48,102 nt of DNA, taken from positions 1 to 48,102 of the IMG/VR virus record IMGVR_UViG_3300031364_000004; one strand, 5' to 3'. The DNA is from a virus. The translations under genes were made by a program, and so were the position numbers. The number at the start of each line of letters is the position of its first letter. Position 1 is the first letter of the stretch. The notes below the pieces were generated by a model, which worked only from the letters and a program-made list of their open reading frames with translations, searched no databases and had not been told where the DNA came from. Positions 38,279 through 46,948 of the stretch are shown in pieces.

Positions 38279-38625
38279 AAAATATCCTTTACTGCTTCTA
38301 AAAATCTTCCTGCAAATCTTTGAATTACTAGCCGGATTGCTTCATGCCTTCTGTCATTTGATAATTCAAGATATACTCCGTACTTTACACCATGGGCCAT
38401 TAACCAGCCTATATATGCACTCGTTTTAAATGGGTTTGTAAACATTCGATCCATTGCCTGATTCGTGACATTTTTCCAGAATTTATTCCCTGCCTGAGCT
38501 GATCTGAAATATCTCAAAGCAAGCGCACAATACTCAAGACATAGCGCATATACACCGGCGACTTTTCTACTATAAATATTTGTGATATTGCCTTTTACTT
38601 TGTTAATATCATTTACTATGCTCAT
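38275..38625 (-). CDS. HK97 gp10-like tail completion protein
   Basis: The protein has 116 residues from the ATG at 38625. FWKNVTNQAMDRMFTNPF and LMAHGVKYGVYLELSNDRRH fit the HK97 gp10/tail-completion pattern (W.N.T, AHGV.YG..LE). It overlaps the upstream gene by 17 bases; a longer start would overlap more and has no better ribosome site. Confidence 0.7.
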   Translation of the reverse strand: MSIVNDINKVKGNITNIYSRKVAGVYALCLEYCALALRYFRSAQAGNKFWKNVTNQAMDRMFTNPFKTSAYIGWLMAHGVKYGVYLELSNDRRHEAIRLVIQRFAGRFLEAVKDIL

Positions 38626-38809
38626 GCAGTAATAACTCCGTCGACCATCTTGATATCTGGTCAAATACTTCTTTCCGTGTCAAAGTTTTTTTATCAAAAT
38701 ACGAATTAATATAAATATCACTGCCAATAATAGTATTATCAATGTCTTTATCCAGCTCACCTGCTTCCCCGAATATTTTTATAAAATCAGCTTCTGTCGG
38801 TTCGTTCAT
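38609..38809 (-). CDS. Small neck-region protein
   Basis: This 66-residue protein begins MNEPTEADFIKIFGEAGELD at the ATG at 38809, with GAGGGAACAAA before it and an ATGA overlap on the upstream stop. A longer frame from 38941 overlaps the preceding gene and is rejected. Function unknown; position suggests a neck or assembly role. Confidence 0.6.
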   Translation of the reverse strand: MNEPTEADFIKIFGEAGELDKDIDNTIIGSDIYINSYFDKKTLTRKEVFDQISRWSTELLLHEHSK

Positions 38810-39192
38810 TTTGTTCCCTCGATTAATACTGCTTGATATGCATAGATACCGCCGAATTTTATTAACGGTGTTACGGCGTTGATTATATATTCCCTTTCCA
38901 GCCCGATAATAATAGCTTTTTCTGTGATTACTGTCTGCCAATCAGTAATAATAAAGCGTGCCAGATTAGTCGATAATCCTGCCGGACTCGGCCCATCCAT
39001 TACAGGCCCTTTCTGATCAAGCTGAACTCGCGCAATTATTTTTTTATCAATTAGCGGTTTTGAATCATCGGGAATTAAAACACCAAATCCGTTATCTTTT
39101 GTCGGATATGTTCTTAATGTAAGCTGTTGCCCTTCCAGCTTATTTAATCTTTGTATTCCTGACCTTGCCTGTTTGAGCATCATAAAATTCAT
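38806..39192 (-). CDS. Putative head closure protein
   Basis: This 128-residue protein starts MNFMMLKQARSGIQRLNKLE at 39192 after GGCGGCGAAAT. Beta-rich with Gly/Pro loops (QLDQKGPVMDGPSPAGLSTN). Position between adaptor and gp10-like genes fits a head-closure protein. The family is inferred from order. Confidence 0.6.
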   Translation of the reverse strand: MNFMMLKQARSGIQRLNKLEGQQLTLRTYPTKDNGFGVLIPDDSKPLIDKKIIARVQLDQKGPVMDGPSPAGLSTNLARFIITDWQTVITEKAIIIGLEREYIINAVTPLIKFGGIYAYQAVLIEGTK

Positions 39193-39683
39193 ATTTCGCC
39201 GCCAGCAATTTCCGGGGTTTTGGTCTGAACCATTGTTCCGCATGCTGTACCGTTTGCAGTGTTCAAATCTTTTTCCAGCAATGCAAGCAATCCCTTATAA
39301 TATGTCAATGCTTCAATAAGCCCGGTAAACTCGGTTGAATCAACACCTGCCTGATTTCTTTTAATTCTTATTTCAGATCCGAGTTTAAAAATTATTGCCT
39401 TTACGCCCTGAATCAATGCTTCCGTTTCTGTTAAATATGTATCAAGCCAATCCTCAATCTGGCTATCATCAAGATACATTTCCGGCTGATAATAATCCGT
39501 TGATGCTGCACCGCTTAATAGATCACATTGCCAGTAATACTCCGTATCCAGTGCATAATATGTTGCGCCTTTTTTCGGTACTGCCGGAAGTGCTGCCGCA
39601 TTAGCGACCTGAATAATTGATCTTGTTCCAGATGGATCATTAAGTTTTATACGGTAATTTTTTATTTGTGTAAATGTTGCCAT
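39189..39683 (-). CDS. Head-tail adaptor-like protein
   Basis: This 164-residue protein begins MATFTQIKNYRIKLNDPSGT and has a helical second half (DDSQIEDWLDTYLTETEALI; FTGLIEALTYYKGLLALLEK). It is the first gene after the capsid terminator and heads the neck module, consistent with a gp6-like adaptor. Confidence 0.6.
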   Translation of the reverse strand: MATFTQIKNYRIKLNDPSGTRSIIQVANAAALPAVPKKGATYYALDTEYYWQCDLLSGAASTDYYQPEMYLDDSQIEDWLDTYLTETEALIQGVKAIIFKLGSEIRIKRNQAGVDSTEFTGLIEALTYYKGLLALLEKDLNTANGTACGTMVQTKTPEIAGGEI

Positions 39684-39730
39684 ACTTTAGTTTGTACCTA
39701 TAGCCTATATTTGTCAATAAACACATAGGC

Positions 39731-39756
39731 AAAAAAAAGCCCTGATTTCTCAGGGC
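39731..39756 (-). terminator. Terminator after major capsid gene
   Basis: GCCCTGAGAAATCAGGGC followed by eight T on the minus strand is a strong intrinsic terminator. It lies just past the capsid stop (39765) and before the neck gene. TTGACA occurs 30 bases further on, but no good -10, so downstream genes depend on read-through, antitermination or an unseen promoter. Confidence 0.88.
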
Positions 39757-39764
39757 AATTTTTA

Positions 39765-41012
39765 TTAAGTGACATCCGGGGCAGGCGGCAATTCGACCTT
39801 GACGATTGCTCCATATCCGGGATATTCATCGCCATCAATGCTTGAATCAGATGATCCAAAAAATGGCTTGGCGTACCATCCACCTGCTGTATACCACGCT
39901 CTTTCTTCCTGCGATAACTGTAATACGTTTCCGGGTCCGGTTTCCATTGTAAGTCCACGTTTTGTGAGAATAGTAAAATAATCATAAGGAACAAACAGAT
40001 ATATCTCACCTTCCTCAACTCCGGGATAGGACATTACTTTTTTACCGTATTCGAAGCCATTATTGATACCCTGGTCATAAGCAATTATTGCATCAATCGG
40101 AAGTGCCTGAGCGTTCTGCGTAATCAGCATTCCATTTGCTCCGCCATTGGTGAGCTGTCCGAAAATAACCCTTTCAATAGTCCATGCATCGTTGGAATTA
40201 CAAAGCAGCTTGATTCCCCTTGATGTTGATATTTTCCTTGCTGTCTGAATATCAAGCAGGCTGCGCACAAGTCTCACACCTCCCAGAATTGTATTATAAA
40301 GATTGATATCATAAGTTGCTCCGGTTATTACAACTGGCTGCTGAATCTGCGAAGCATGGAAAGTAGTTGCAACTATCTGGCCGATTGTGACGGCATTCCT
40401 TAAATCTGTATACGCATCAGCGACCGCCTGTGAAACTTTTTGCAAATTATGAATCGGATTCCACAATAGATTTGCAAGTACTGTTCTCCAGCCGAGTCCG
40501 GCAATCATAAGTTCAACAGAATCTTTTTCACCGGTATGCTGTTCAATCAATGGAACTGAATCATTCGCGCCCTCAATACCCATGAACTCGCCACGATAAG
40601 GCAGAAAATTTGTTAATGAAACTGACTTCTGGAAATTGAGGTCTGTTATTTCTCTTGCAATCTGACTTGTCAGATCGGGGCTTTCAACTGCTCTGCGTGT
40701 TACATCAATCATATATTCGCCGATAAGCGCAATAATCTCAGCGGCACTCGGAGCCTGAGCAGCATTCATTTTATCACCCTGCGAAGTTTTATATTTACCC
40801 CGTATTTCGTGAATCCTGTTCCATGTCTTATAGAACGGTTCTGAATCTTCCCACACTGGAGTTGTGATTTTCATTTTTTTGTTAAACTCCGGTTCAGAAT
40901 CAGTTGTGTTCAAATTGAAATCTTTATCCCCTTTGAAAACCTGAATCGGATATACCTTTTGATTCCTGATCTTTTCGTCCATCAGGGATTTTAATGTAAT
41001 TAATTTACCCAT
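39765..41012 (-). CDS. Major capsid protein
   Basis: This 415-residue protein is the main shell component. The N-terminal about 90 residues are Lys-rich and polar, then an HK97-like pattern follows (LGWRTVLANLLWNPIHNLQK; TSRGIKLLCNSNDAWTIERV; IIAYDQGINNGFEYGKKVMS). It follows the protease/scaffold and decoration genes and is closed by a strong terminator, consistent with high expression. No clear protease cleavage site was found. Confidence 0.85.
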   Translation of the reverse strand: MGKLITLKSLMDEKIRNQKVYPIQVFKGDKDFNLNTTDSEPEFNKKMKITTPVWEDSEPFYKTWNRIHEIRGKYKTSQGDKMNAAQAPSAAEIIALIGEYMIDVTRRAVESPDLTSQIAREITDLNFQKSVSLTNFLPYRGEFMGIEGANDSVPLIEQHTGEKDSVELMIAGLGWRTVLANLLWNPIHNLQKVSQAVADAYTDLRNAVTIGQIVATTFHASQIQQPVVITGATYDINLYNTILGGVRLVRSLLDIQTARKISTSRGIKLLCNSNDAWTIERVIFGQLTNGGANGMLITQNAQALPIDAIIAYDQGINNGFEYGKKVMSYPGVEEGEIYLFVPYDYFTILTKRGLTMETGPGNVLQLSQEERAWYTAGGWYAKPFFGSSDSSIDGDEYPGYGAIVKVELPPAPDVT

Positions 41013-41022
41013 GACTCACTCC

Positions 41023-41400
41023 TTAGGTAGTTACCAGTTCAGTAAGAGGGAACTTGATAAACGTTATATAATCATTAGTACCCCTGACAAACTTTAGCTG
41101 GCCAACGATATAATATCCATCCTGTGCCGTATCAGAAAACTGCGCGTTATCCTGATCAAAATAAACAAGCTGATTGGGAGTTGCAAAAATGTCCTCTCCT
41201 GTTTTCAGTTCGTCTGTTCTGATTTCCAGCAATCCGCTTGCAGTATGAAATGATCCATATGCAGCAGCGGCAATTGCATTATCTGCAACACACGGCAGCG
41301 ATCCGATTACAGCCATGTCATGTTGAGCAAGAGCGCCGCCAACATCATTATACATTATGTGGTGGTCGCCGTCTTCCTGTAATACATATACTGTACCCAT
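41023..41400 (-). CDS. Capsid decoration-like protein
   Basis: The protein has 125 residues and is beta-rich: VGGALAQHDMAVIGSLPCVA then FHTASGLLEIRTDELKTGED and YYIVGQLKFVRGTND. The composition fits DUF2190-type decoration proteins. It lies between scaffold and capsid genes, the usual place. Probably stabilises the shell. Confidence 0.7.
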   Translation of the reverse strand: MGTVYVLQEDGDHHIMYNDVGGALAQHDMAVIGSLPCVADNAIAAAAYGSFHTASGLLEIRTDELKTGEDIFATPNQLVYFDQDNAQFSDTAQDGYYIVGQLKFVRGTNDYITFIKFPLTELVTT

Positions 41401-41410
41401 TTTCTACTCC

Positions 41411-41854
41411 TCAGCATTCAATAATATCGCCTTCTTCATCCTGCGATTCATTACCGTCAAGAATGTTTAAACGACTGTTATTATCTGCTCTGTTTTTTGC
41501 AAAATTAACCATTACAGGATCAGTTTTGAGTTTCTCAAATTCTGCATCCAGTTCTGATACCGCGACTGCTGCGGTTACCTTATCAGCGTATGCCCTTTCC
41601 AGGTTATCAGCCGATTCAGCTCCGTAAGCAACAGTCAGTTTAGCCGATCTTAAAATATCAGCATCGGATTTGATTTTCGTTTCAAGTTCATCTATTTTTG
41701 CCATAGGATCATCAATTTCTTTTGCTTTCAAATTTGCCAAAAGTTCCTGAGTATCTTTTGACATAATTTTAACATTGCAAGCCTCGGCAATTTCTTTGGA
41801 AGACATTTCTGCCTGTAATACTTCAAGTGCTTCTTCCTTTGTAATAGTTGCCAT
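41411..41854 (-). CDS. Nested scaffold protein from internal start
   Basis: Within the protease gene, AAGAAGGAGTCAAAA precedes an in-frame ATG at 41854. The product would be 147 residues beginning MATITKEEALEVLQAEMSSK, all helical and acidic. The design matches lambda C/Nu3. Expression is inferred from the internal site. Confidence 0.65.
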   Translation of the reverse strand: MATITKEEALEVLQAEMSSKEIAEACNVKIMSKDTQELLANLKAKEIDDPMAKIDELETKIKSDADILRSAKLTVAYGAESADNLERAYADKVTAAVAVSELDAEFEKLKTDPVMVNFAKNRADNNSRLNILDGNESQDEEGDIIEC

Positions 41855-42484
41855 TTTTGACTCCTTCTTGGGCCCGCTTTTCACGGTGTCCTTTTTTTCA
41901 TTAAAAACAATTGAAGCCGCCCTTTTCATGCATGCTTCAACTTCCTTCTTCCCGAATATAATTGAATTTTCTTTCCCTTCAATTTTATTTTCAATTGTAC
42001 TTTCATTTTCCAGTTTTGTTGCAAGCCCCAAATCAATTATCTCTTTCCCGTAAAGCCATGTTTCTTCATTCATCATTCCGAAAATTTCTTCAACGGTTTT
42101 TCCGCTTAATTCTGATAACCTTTCAGCAACATGTTTATTTATTCTCCGTAATTCTTTGGCTTCTTTTTCCATAGCCATAAAATCACCCATGATAATCGAC
42201 CACACATTATGTATCATATATGCTGTAGATGGATCGGCGATTATTTCATCCCCGGCAGTAGAGATATAAGTCATTGCAGATGCAACAAGTCCACCGAGTT
42301 TTATAATCACCTTGCCTTTATAATTTTTTATCTGCTGATATATTCCGAGTGCTTCATAAATAAGTCCCCCGGCAGAATGGAGATATAATTCAATGTCGTC
42401 GCCGTTTGCATTTTCCAGATCGGCAATAACGCTTTTTACTGTGACATCTTCCCCAATAAAACCAATCAAATTAATTCTTTTCAT
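41411..42484 (-). CDS. ClpP-like prohead protease with scaffold-like C-terminus
   Basis: The protein has 357 residues. Residues 1-165 are a ClpP/S14 serine protease: ELYLHSAGGLIYEALGIYQQ, GGLVASAMTYISTAG (Ser) and STAYMIHNVW (His). The remainder is coiled and acidic, resembling a scaffold (EELDDPMAKIDELETKI-like). An internal AAGGAG site at 41854 allows a separate scaffold product. The protease cleaves scaffold and perhaps capsid during maturation. Confidence 0.85.
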   Translation of the reverse strand: MKRINLIGFIGEDVTVKSVIADLENANGDDIELYLHSAGGLIYEALGIYQQIKNYKGKVIIKLGGLVASAMTYISTAGDEIIADPSTAYMIHNVWSIIMGDFMAMEKEAKELRRINKHVAERLSELSGKTVEEIFGMMNEETWLYGKEIIDLGLATKLENESTIENKIEGKENSIIFGKKEVEACMKRAASIVFNEKKDTVKSGPKKESKMATITKEEALEVLQAEMSSKEIAEACNVKIMSKDTQELLANLKAKEIDDPMAKIDELETKIKSDADILRSAKLTVAYGAESADNLERAYADKVTAAVAVSELDAEFEKLKTDPVMVNFAKNRADNNSRLNILDGNESQDEEGDIIEC

Positions 42485-42509
42485 ATTTTCAGATTACCAT
42501 AAATCAGAA

Positions 42510-43493
42510 TTATGTCAATGCTAATGGCTGATAAAAATTTGCATACCATTCATCAATATATTGTACGTTTTCTCCGTGTACCCACTCCTTTAAATCAGAT
42601 TCAAATTCTTTTCGGTCGCGGAGTACTGGCTGAATATAGCAGCGGCAGTTCGGATGCGGATATGCCGGAACATCTTCATATTTATACGGCCCGTTTTTAG
42701 CAATTGTTTCACAGTCACATTTAAAATCCTGCCGGCCTGCCGTCAATACCCAATTATATAAATCCAATGCAGCCGGATTAATTCTCCCCTGTTCTTTCGC
42801 AGCGTCCTGAATTGACATATATAATTCCGATCTGGCAATTCTTAACGCTCGCCAGTCTACCCGGTTTCCAATACGCTTCATAAATTCTTTTGATTCTCTT
42901 GTAAGCCGTCCATATCGTTTAGCAAATGCCAATTTACCATCTTTAGTATAAACATTTAAATCCCTTGCTATCTCGATTAAATCCCTATTCTGCGCAAGTC
43001 CAATTGATACTATATCTTTCATTTCCTGCTGATATTTTAATCCTGCATTCCAAATGCTTTGTGCGTAATTATAACCATCAGTAAAAACACGATTTACGAC
43101 CGATTGAATTACAAGATTATTTATCGCCATAAACATATTATTTATTCCGGTACTTGTGATAATGGAATTCGGAACATCTTTCAGGACATCAATAATATAT
43201 TTTTCGTTTATACCTGATGTCGTTTCAACTGCCTTTGTCATTGTGATTTTAATTTGTTTATCAATCAGTTTCATCAATTGATCTGCTGAGTTCTGAATCT
43301 GTATTTCTAAATTTCTTAATGAATCAATTGTTAATTGTGATTTTCCAGCGAGTTCAAGTTCCCTTATTGTTTTTGATATTTCAAGGCTGGCTGATATATA
43401 AGTCCGCTGAATATTTCTTGCTGTTTTTACACTTAATGCCCCAAATGATCTTTTTGCCTGTCTGTATGCTTTAAGAAATTCATATTTCGTCAT
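42510..43493 (-). CDS. Minor head protein, Mu gpF-like
   Basis: The protein has 327 residues. The helical body ends with DVPAYPHPNCRCYIQPVLRD; HPNCRC is the signature of Mu F-like minor head proteins. It overlaps the portal gene by 14 bases, the common portal-minor head order. In other phages such proteins enter or line the head. Confidence 0.82.
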   Translation of the reverse strand: MTKYEFLKAYRQAKRSFGALSVKTARNIQRTYISASLEISKTIRELELAGKSQLTIDSLRNLEIQIQNSADQLMKLIDKQIKITMTKAVETTSGINEKYIIDVLKDVPNSIITSTGINNMFMAINNLVIQSVVNRVFTDGYNYAQSIWNAGLKYQQEMKDIVSIGLAQNRDLIEIARDLNVYTKDGKLAFAKRYGRLTRESKEFMKRIGNRVDWRALRIARSELYMSIQDAAKEQGRINPAALDLYNWVLTAGRQDFKCDCETIAKNGPYKYEDVPAYPHPNCRCYIQPVLRDRKEFESDLKEWVHGENVQYIDEWYANFYQPLALT

Positions 43494-44922
43494 TGGTTAA
43501 ATCATCAGCTCCGGGCATTCCATCTTGTGACATTTGATAATCCTGCTCCCGGAATTGTTTAAATGATGCCATATCAGATATACCGAGTTTATATTCCTCA
43601 AATGTCTCTTTTGTGATATTCGGATATATCGTTTTCCATAATTCGAACATTTGATTTTTTGTCCATCCTGCTGAATCAATGCAGTTTTTAATCCCGGTTG
43701 AATAATCGGAAAAGATTTTTGCTTTTATTTCAGGTGCAACCATTTCGAGATCATTCCATTTAACGGTTATATCAATATCAGTGTTTATCATTCTGGCTAT
43801 TTTTTCCAGCATAATTGTTTTTTCAATTAACACTTCATATTTTTCTGTTTTCTGATCCTGTTTATTTTCAACATACTTCATACCTATATTCATCTGTTCA
43901 AATGCGCTTGCGTGATTACCTTCTGTTTTTAATCCCCAGAAAATTTCCGGTACGGTTGCGCCTTCTACTATTTTATGAAACAGATTTTTTAATTTGCTTT
44001 TTGCTGCTTCGTGTGCGCCTTTCGGCCAGATAAAATCTGTAGATTCCCCGGTTTGATTTATTATTAAATCCAGTTTTGGCAAATCTAACTCAGCCATTGA
44101 GGACCAGCTATTAACATCAAGCAATAACGATTTCCAGGATTCCCAATTTGTAACGGTCTGAACCATCTTGGTATTAAATTTTGCAAGCATTATTAAATCA
44201 GCATATTCAATATCATGATATGCTTTAAGGTCAGGAATAATTCTTTCATAATCAGAATGCCCTCTGTATTCATCGCCATCATTGTTATTCGAAAATGGAA
44301 TCGGAATTATTCCGGCTATATTTCTGGTTGTTCTGTTTAACGTTGTAATATCAATAGTTCCGCTCATTCGCGTATACTGATATGTAATTTTTGTTTTTTC
44401 ATATATCCTTCTGCGTTTGACAGTTGCAGTTTCATTATAGTCAGTTGATATTTTTATCTGATCTTCTACAATCAGTTTTTTGATTTCGTTTGTTTCAAAA
44501 TTTTTAATAATATCAGTTACAATATCATCGGTGATAAATTCCCAGATTACTTCACCGAGCTTTGCGGAATATCTTGGAAATATCCAGATTGTTCCTTCTC
44601 TATGGCATTGTGTATGTATCTGTTCATACTTTCGGAAAACTCTTTTATTGATATCAGCAATTAATTTCTGATCTTCTTCTTTATCGCTATTTGTAGTTAT
44701 TACCGGAATACCCATAAACCAAACAGGAACAGCAATCGGAGCATAGGCCAATGATCCGGCAAGTTTTAAATCGGGGTATGAATTATGATATAGCCCGGTA
44801 GTTAAATCTCTGTTGACATTAAGTGATTCAGTATAATCAACATTTTTGGGACGGAATACGGGATTCTGTGTAACATTTTTGACGACCTCTTTCCTTTTAA
44901 ACCAATCCATGATAGCACTCAT
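43480..44922 (-). CDS. Portal protein
   Basis: The protein has 480 residues. Segments AGSLAYAPIAVPVWFMGIPV, GTIWIFPRYSAKLGEVIWEF, NNDGDEYRGHSDYERIIPDL and IVEGATVPEIFWGLKTEGNH fit SPP1 gp6-like portals. Its length, and place directly before the minor head and protease genes, support the call. It forms the dodecameric DNA channel. Confidence 0.85.
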   Translation of the reverse strand: MSAIMDWFKRKEVVKNVTQNPVFRPKNVDYTESLNVNRDLTTGLYHNSYPDLKLAGSLAYAPIAVPVWFMGIPVITTNSDKEEDQKLIADINKRVFRKYEQIHTQCHREGTIWIFPRYSAKLGEVIWEFITDDIVTDIIKNFETNEIKKLIVEDQIKISTDYNETATVKRRRIYEKTKITYQYTRMSGTIDITTLNRTTRNIAGIIPIPFSNNNDGDEYRGHSDYERIIPDLKAYHDIEYADLIMLAKFNTKMVQTVTNWESWKSLLLDVNSWSSMAELDLPKLDLIINQTGESTDFIWPKGAHEAAKSKLKNLFHKIVEGATVPEIFWGLKTEGNHASAFEQMNIGMKYVENKQDQKTEKYEVLIEKTIMLEKIARMINTDIDITVKWNDLEMVAPEIKAKIFSDYSTGIKNCIDSAGWTKNQMFELWKTIYPNITKETFEEYKLGISDMASFKQFREQDYQMSQDGMPGADDLTNDEI

Positions 44923-45668
44923 GATTTATTTCCTTTAAACCGCTTGTTTGCCAAATACATTTGTCTGATTAATGTTGGATTATAATTTACAGCATCACAA
45001 AAAGCAATCAATGCAGGGATATCTTTATTCAGACAATGGCTGTCATAATATGGTTTATCTTCATATACAAAAGTATGTGATCTGTTAATTCTTGGATCGA
45101 CAAGCCATAATTCCCGTAATTCATTATAATCAACCCCGAAATGATTTGCGATTCTGTAAAATTCATTACAGAATGTCACCTTCATTGCCAACCAGGTATT
45201 TTCCATATACTTGCATAGTTCAGCAGTTTTAGCGGTGGTCATATATATCCTAAAATTAGGATGTTTAATTAATTTATATTCTTCAATTACTTTTTTGCAA
45301 TCTTCTTTATCACCGCCGACAATTAAAAAACCATAATCCACATTGTTTGCATGAATTGTTGATCCAAAATATTCAGGCGATACACATATTTTCTTATTAT
45401 ACTTTTTTTTAAGATAGTCAGTTGTTCCAGGCGGAATCGCTGATTTAATCAGAAAAACTTCCGCTTCTGATTCTTTTATTACTGATTCAACAATTGCGGT
45501 GTCTGCGCTTCCATCGGAATTCATTTCTGTCGGGACACAAATAATAGCCAGATCGGTTTTTATATTACAAATATTTCCCTTGCCTGGGTCATGTTTATAT
45601 GCATCGGGAAATAATTTCAGCATGTTTGTCCCGACTATTCCATTTCCTATAATTTTAATGCTTCCCAT
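44919..45668 (-). CDS. Shortened UDP-sugar dehydrogenase-like protein
   Basis: The protein has 249 residues. KIIGNGIVGTNMLKLF is the NAD-binding Rossmann loop. AIICVPTEMNSDG, SAIPPGTTDYL and CVSPEYFGSTI match UDP-glucose/GDP-mannose dehydrogenases, and YYDSHCLNKDIPALI carries the catalytic Cys and following Lys-Asp. The usual C-terminal sugar-binding domain (about 120 residues) is absent. It could be a partial enzyme, a reductase with another substrate or a regulator. It overlaps the portal start by 4 bases. Confidence 0.8.
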   Translation of the reverse strand: MGSIKIIGNGIVGTNMLKLFPDAYKHDPGKGNICNIKTDLAIICVPTEMNSDGSADTAIVESVIKESEAEVFLIKSAIPPGTTDYLKKKYNKKICVSPEYFGSTIHANNVDYGFLIVGGDKEDCKKVIEEYKLIKHPNFRIYMTTAKTAELCKYMENTWLAMKVTFCNEFYRIANHFGVDYNELRELWLVDPRINRSHTFVYEDKPYYDSHCLNKDIPALIAFCDAVNYNPTLIRQMYLANKRFKGNKS

Positions 45669-46349
45669 TTAGCCCTCGTAAAAATTTTCCAGCTTTACAA
45701 ACCATGTCCGGTTTACATCAAATTCGACAACATCACTCGGAAACATTTCATCAACTGCTTTTTTAACTCCCGGTAATCTTGGGTGATCATAATCATGTCC
45801 GCCAATCCATCCAGTTGATTTTATTTTTGGTAGCCACAATTCAATATCTTTCTTCACTCCATTATAAGAGTGATCACCATCGATAAAAACAAAATCAAGT
45901 GATTTATCTTCAAACTTTGCGGCTGCTGTTTCTGATTTCATTCTGTAATAGATTGCCCTCTTTCCTGCAAATGCACAAAGTTTTTTTGTTTTCTCATAGC
46001 ATTTATCAAACTGTTCTTTTGTCTGGCGCGAGTTATCGTCCCCAGTTTTATAATAATCAGATGATTTTGTCGGTGGTTTCCAGGGATCAATCATATTGTG
46101 TGTCAATAACGGTAATTCTTTCAATATTCGATGAGCTGTATTTCCATTTAATACACCAATTTCAGCTCCAAATATTTCTTTATCTTTTGGCAGCCTGGCA
46201 ATAATTGCATCCCATCTTTTTTTGGATTTCGGTTTGTTCACAGATACGGTCTTAATTTTTACTGGCCCTGGCTTACCTGCCTTTAACCTTCCGACCTTTT
46301 TATAGTTTATTGTCCTGCTTAATTCTGCAAGTGAGCGATTCGTTTTCAT
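45669..46349 (-). CDS. SAM-dependent methyltransferase (class I, Methyltransf_24-like)
   Basis: The protein has 226 residues. EIFGAEIGVLNGNTAHRILK holds the SAM-binding E/DxG, and LDFVFIDGDHSYNGVKKDIE with WIGGHDYDHPRLPGVKKAV is the hallmark of Methyltransf_24 enzymes near sugar-modification loci. The N-terminus is basic. The acceptor is unknown; O-methylation of a sugar is likely. Ribosome site AGGAGAAAAAA. Confidence 0.85.
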   Translation of the reverse strand: MKTNRSLAELSRTINYKKVGRLKAGKPGPVKIKTVSVNKPKSKKRWDAIIARLPKDKEIFGAEIGVLNGNTAHRILKELPLLTHNMIDPWKPPTKSSDYYKTGDDNSRQTKEQFDKCYEKTKKLCAFAGKRAIYYRMKSETAAAKFEDKSLDFVFIDGDHSYNGVKKDIELWLPKIKSTGWIGGHDYDHPRLPGVKKAVDEMFPSDVVEFDVNRTWFVKLENFYEG

Positions 46350-46948
46350 TTTTTTCTCCTGTAATATTTATTTCCGTCACCTATTCCCTGATAGTTTCTT
46401 ACGTCCGGGATTTTAATTCCGAAAAGTTTTTCCACTTCTCCAAATCCTTCTGCGAGTATTTTCTCAAAATGGAAAACCGGAATTTTATATGAATCAATAA
46501 GCTCATTATATTCAGCCTGAACTTTCCATACTCTTTTTGCTTTTCTCATATCAAACTTTTTTCTGTTTTTTGTATAATGAGTTATAACGCTTTCCGGGCT
46601 TCTCTTTAATGCGATGGCAATATGATCGGGCAAAAATTGTTTCCAGTACTGATATACAAAAGTAATATAAGGAAATTTAAATCCCCAATTCCTGTTCCGT
46701 TCATATCTGTACATGCAATATTGCTCAACTTCTTTGCGTTTAACAACAATATTTTCCGGTAAAAATAATGAATCTTTTTTGGGAGCCCCGATCTGCTGCA
46801 TTATTAACGAGCATCCAACTTCTTCTTCATATGGCTGGCCCGGATATTTTCCATCCTGCTCAATCCCGAAATTAATACCAGCTTTATGTAAAGCCCTTGC
46901 TGTCATTGTTGTCCCTGATTTTGAAAAACCCATTATTAAAACTACCAT
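46346..46948 (-). CDS. Sulfotransferase-like P-loop protein
   Basis: The protein has 200 residues. VLIMGFSKSGTTMTARALHK is the 5'-phosphosulfate-binding loop pattern (KSGTT) of PAPS-dependent sulfotransferases. ALKRSPESVITHYTKNRKKF may be the 3'-phosphate site. An alternative is a kinase-like P-loop protein. It lies amid glycosyl- and methyltransferases, so sulfation of a glycan is a fair guess. Confidence 0.75.
   Translation of the reverse strand: MVVLIMGFSKSGTTMTARALHKAGINFGIEQDGKYPGQPYEEEVGCSLIMQQIGAPKKDSLFLPENIVVKRKEVEQYCMYRYERNRNWGFKFPYITFVYQYWKQFLPDHIAIALKRSPESVITHYTKNRKKFDMRKAKRVWKVQAEYNELIDSYKIPVFHFEKILAEGFGEVEKLFGIKIPDVRNYQGIGDGNKYYRRKK

Noticed and set aside
42485-42520. Promoter TTGACA near the protease gene start
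   Set aside because: Matching -10 (TAATCT) is poor and at 16-base spacing; not strong enough to list.
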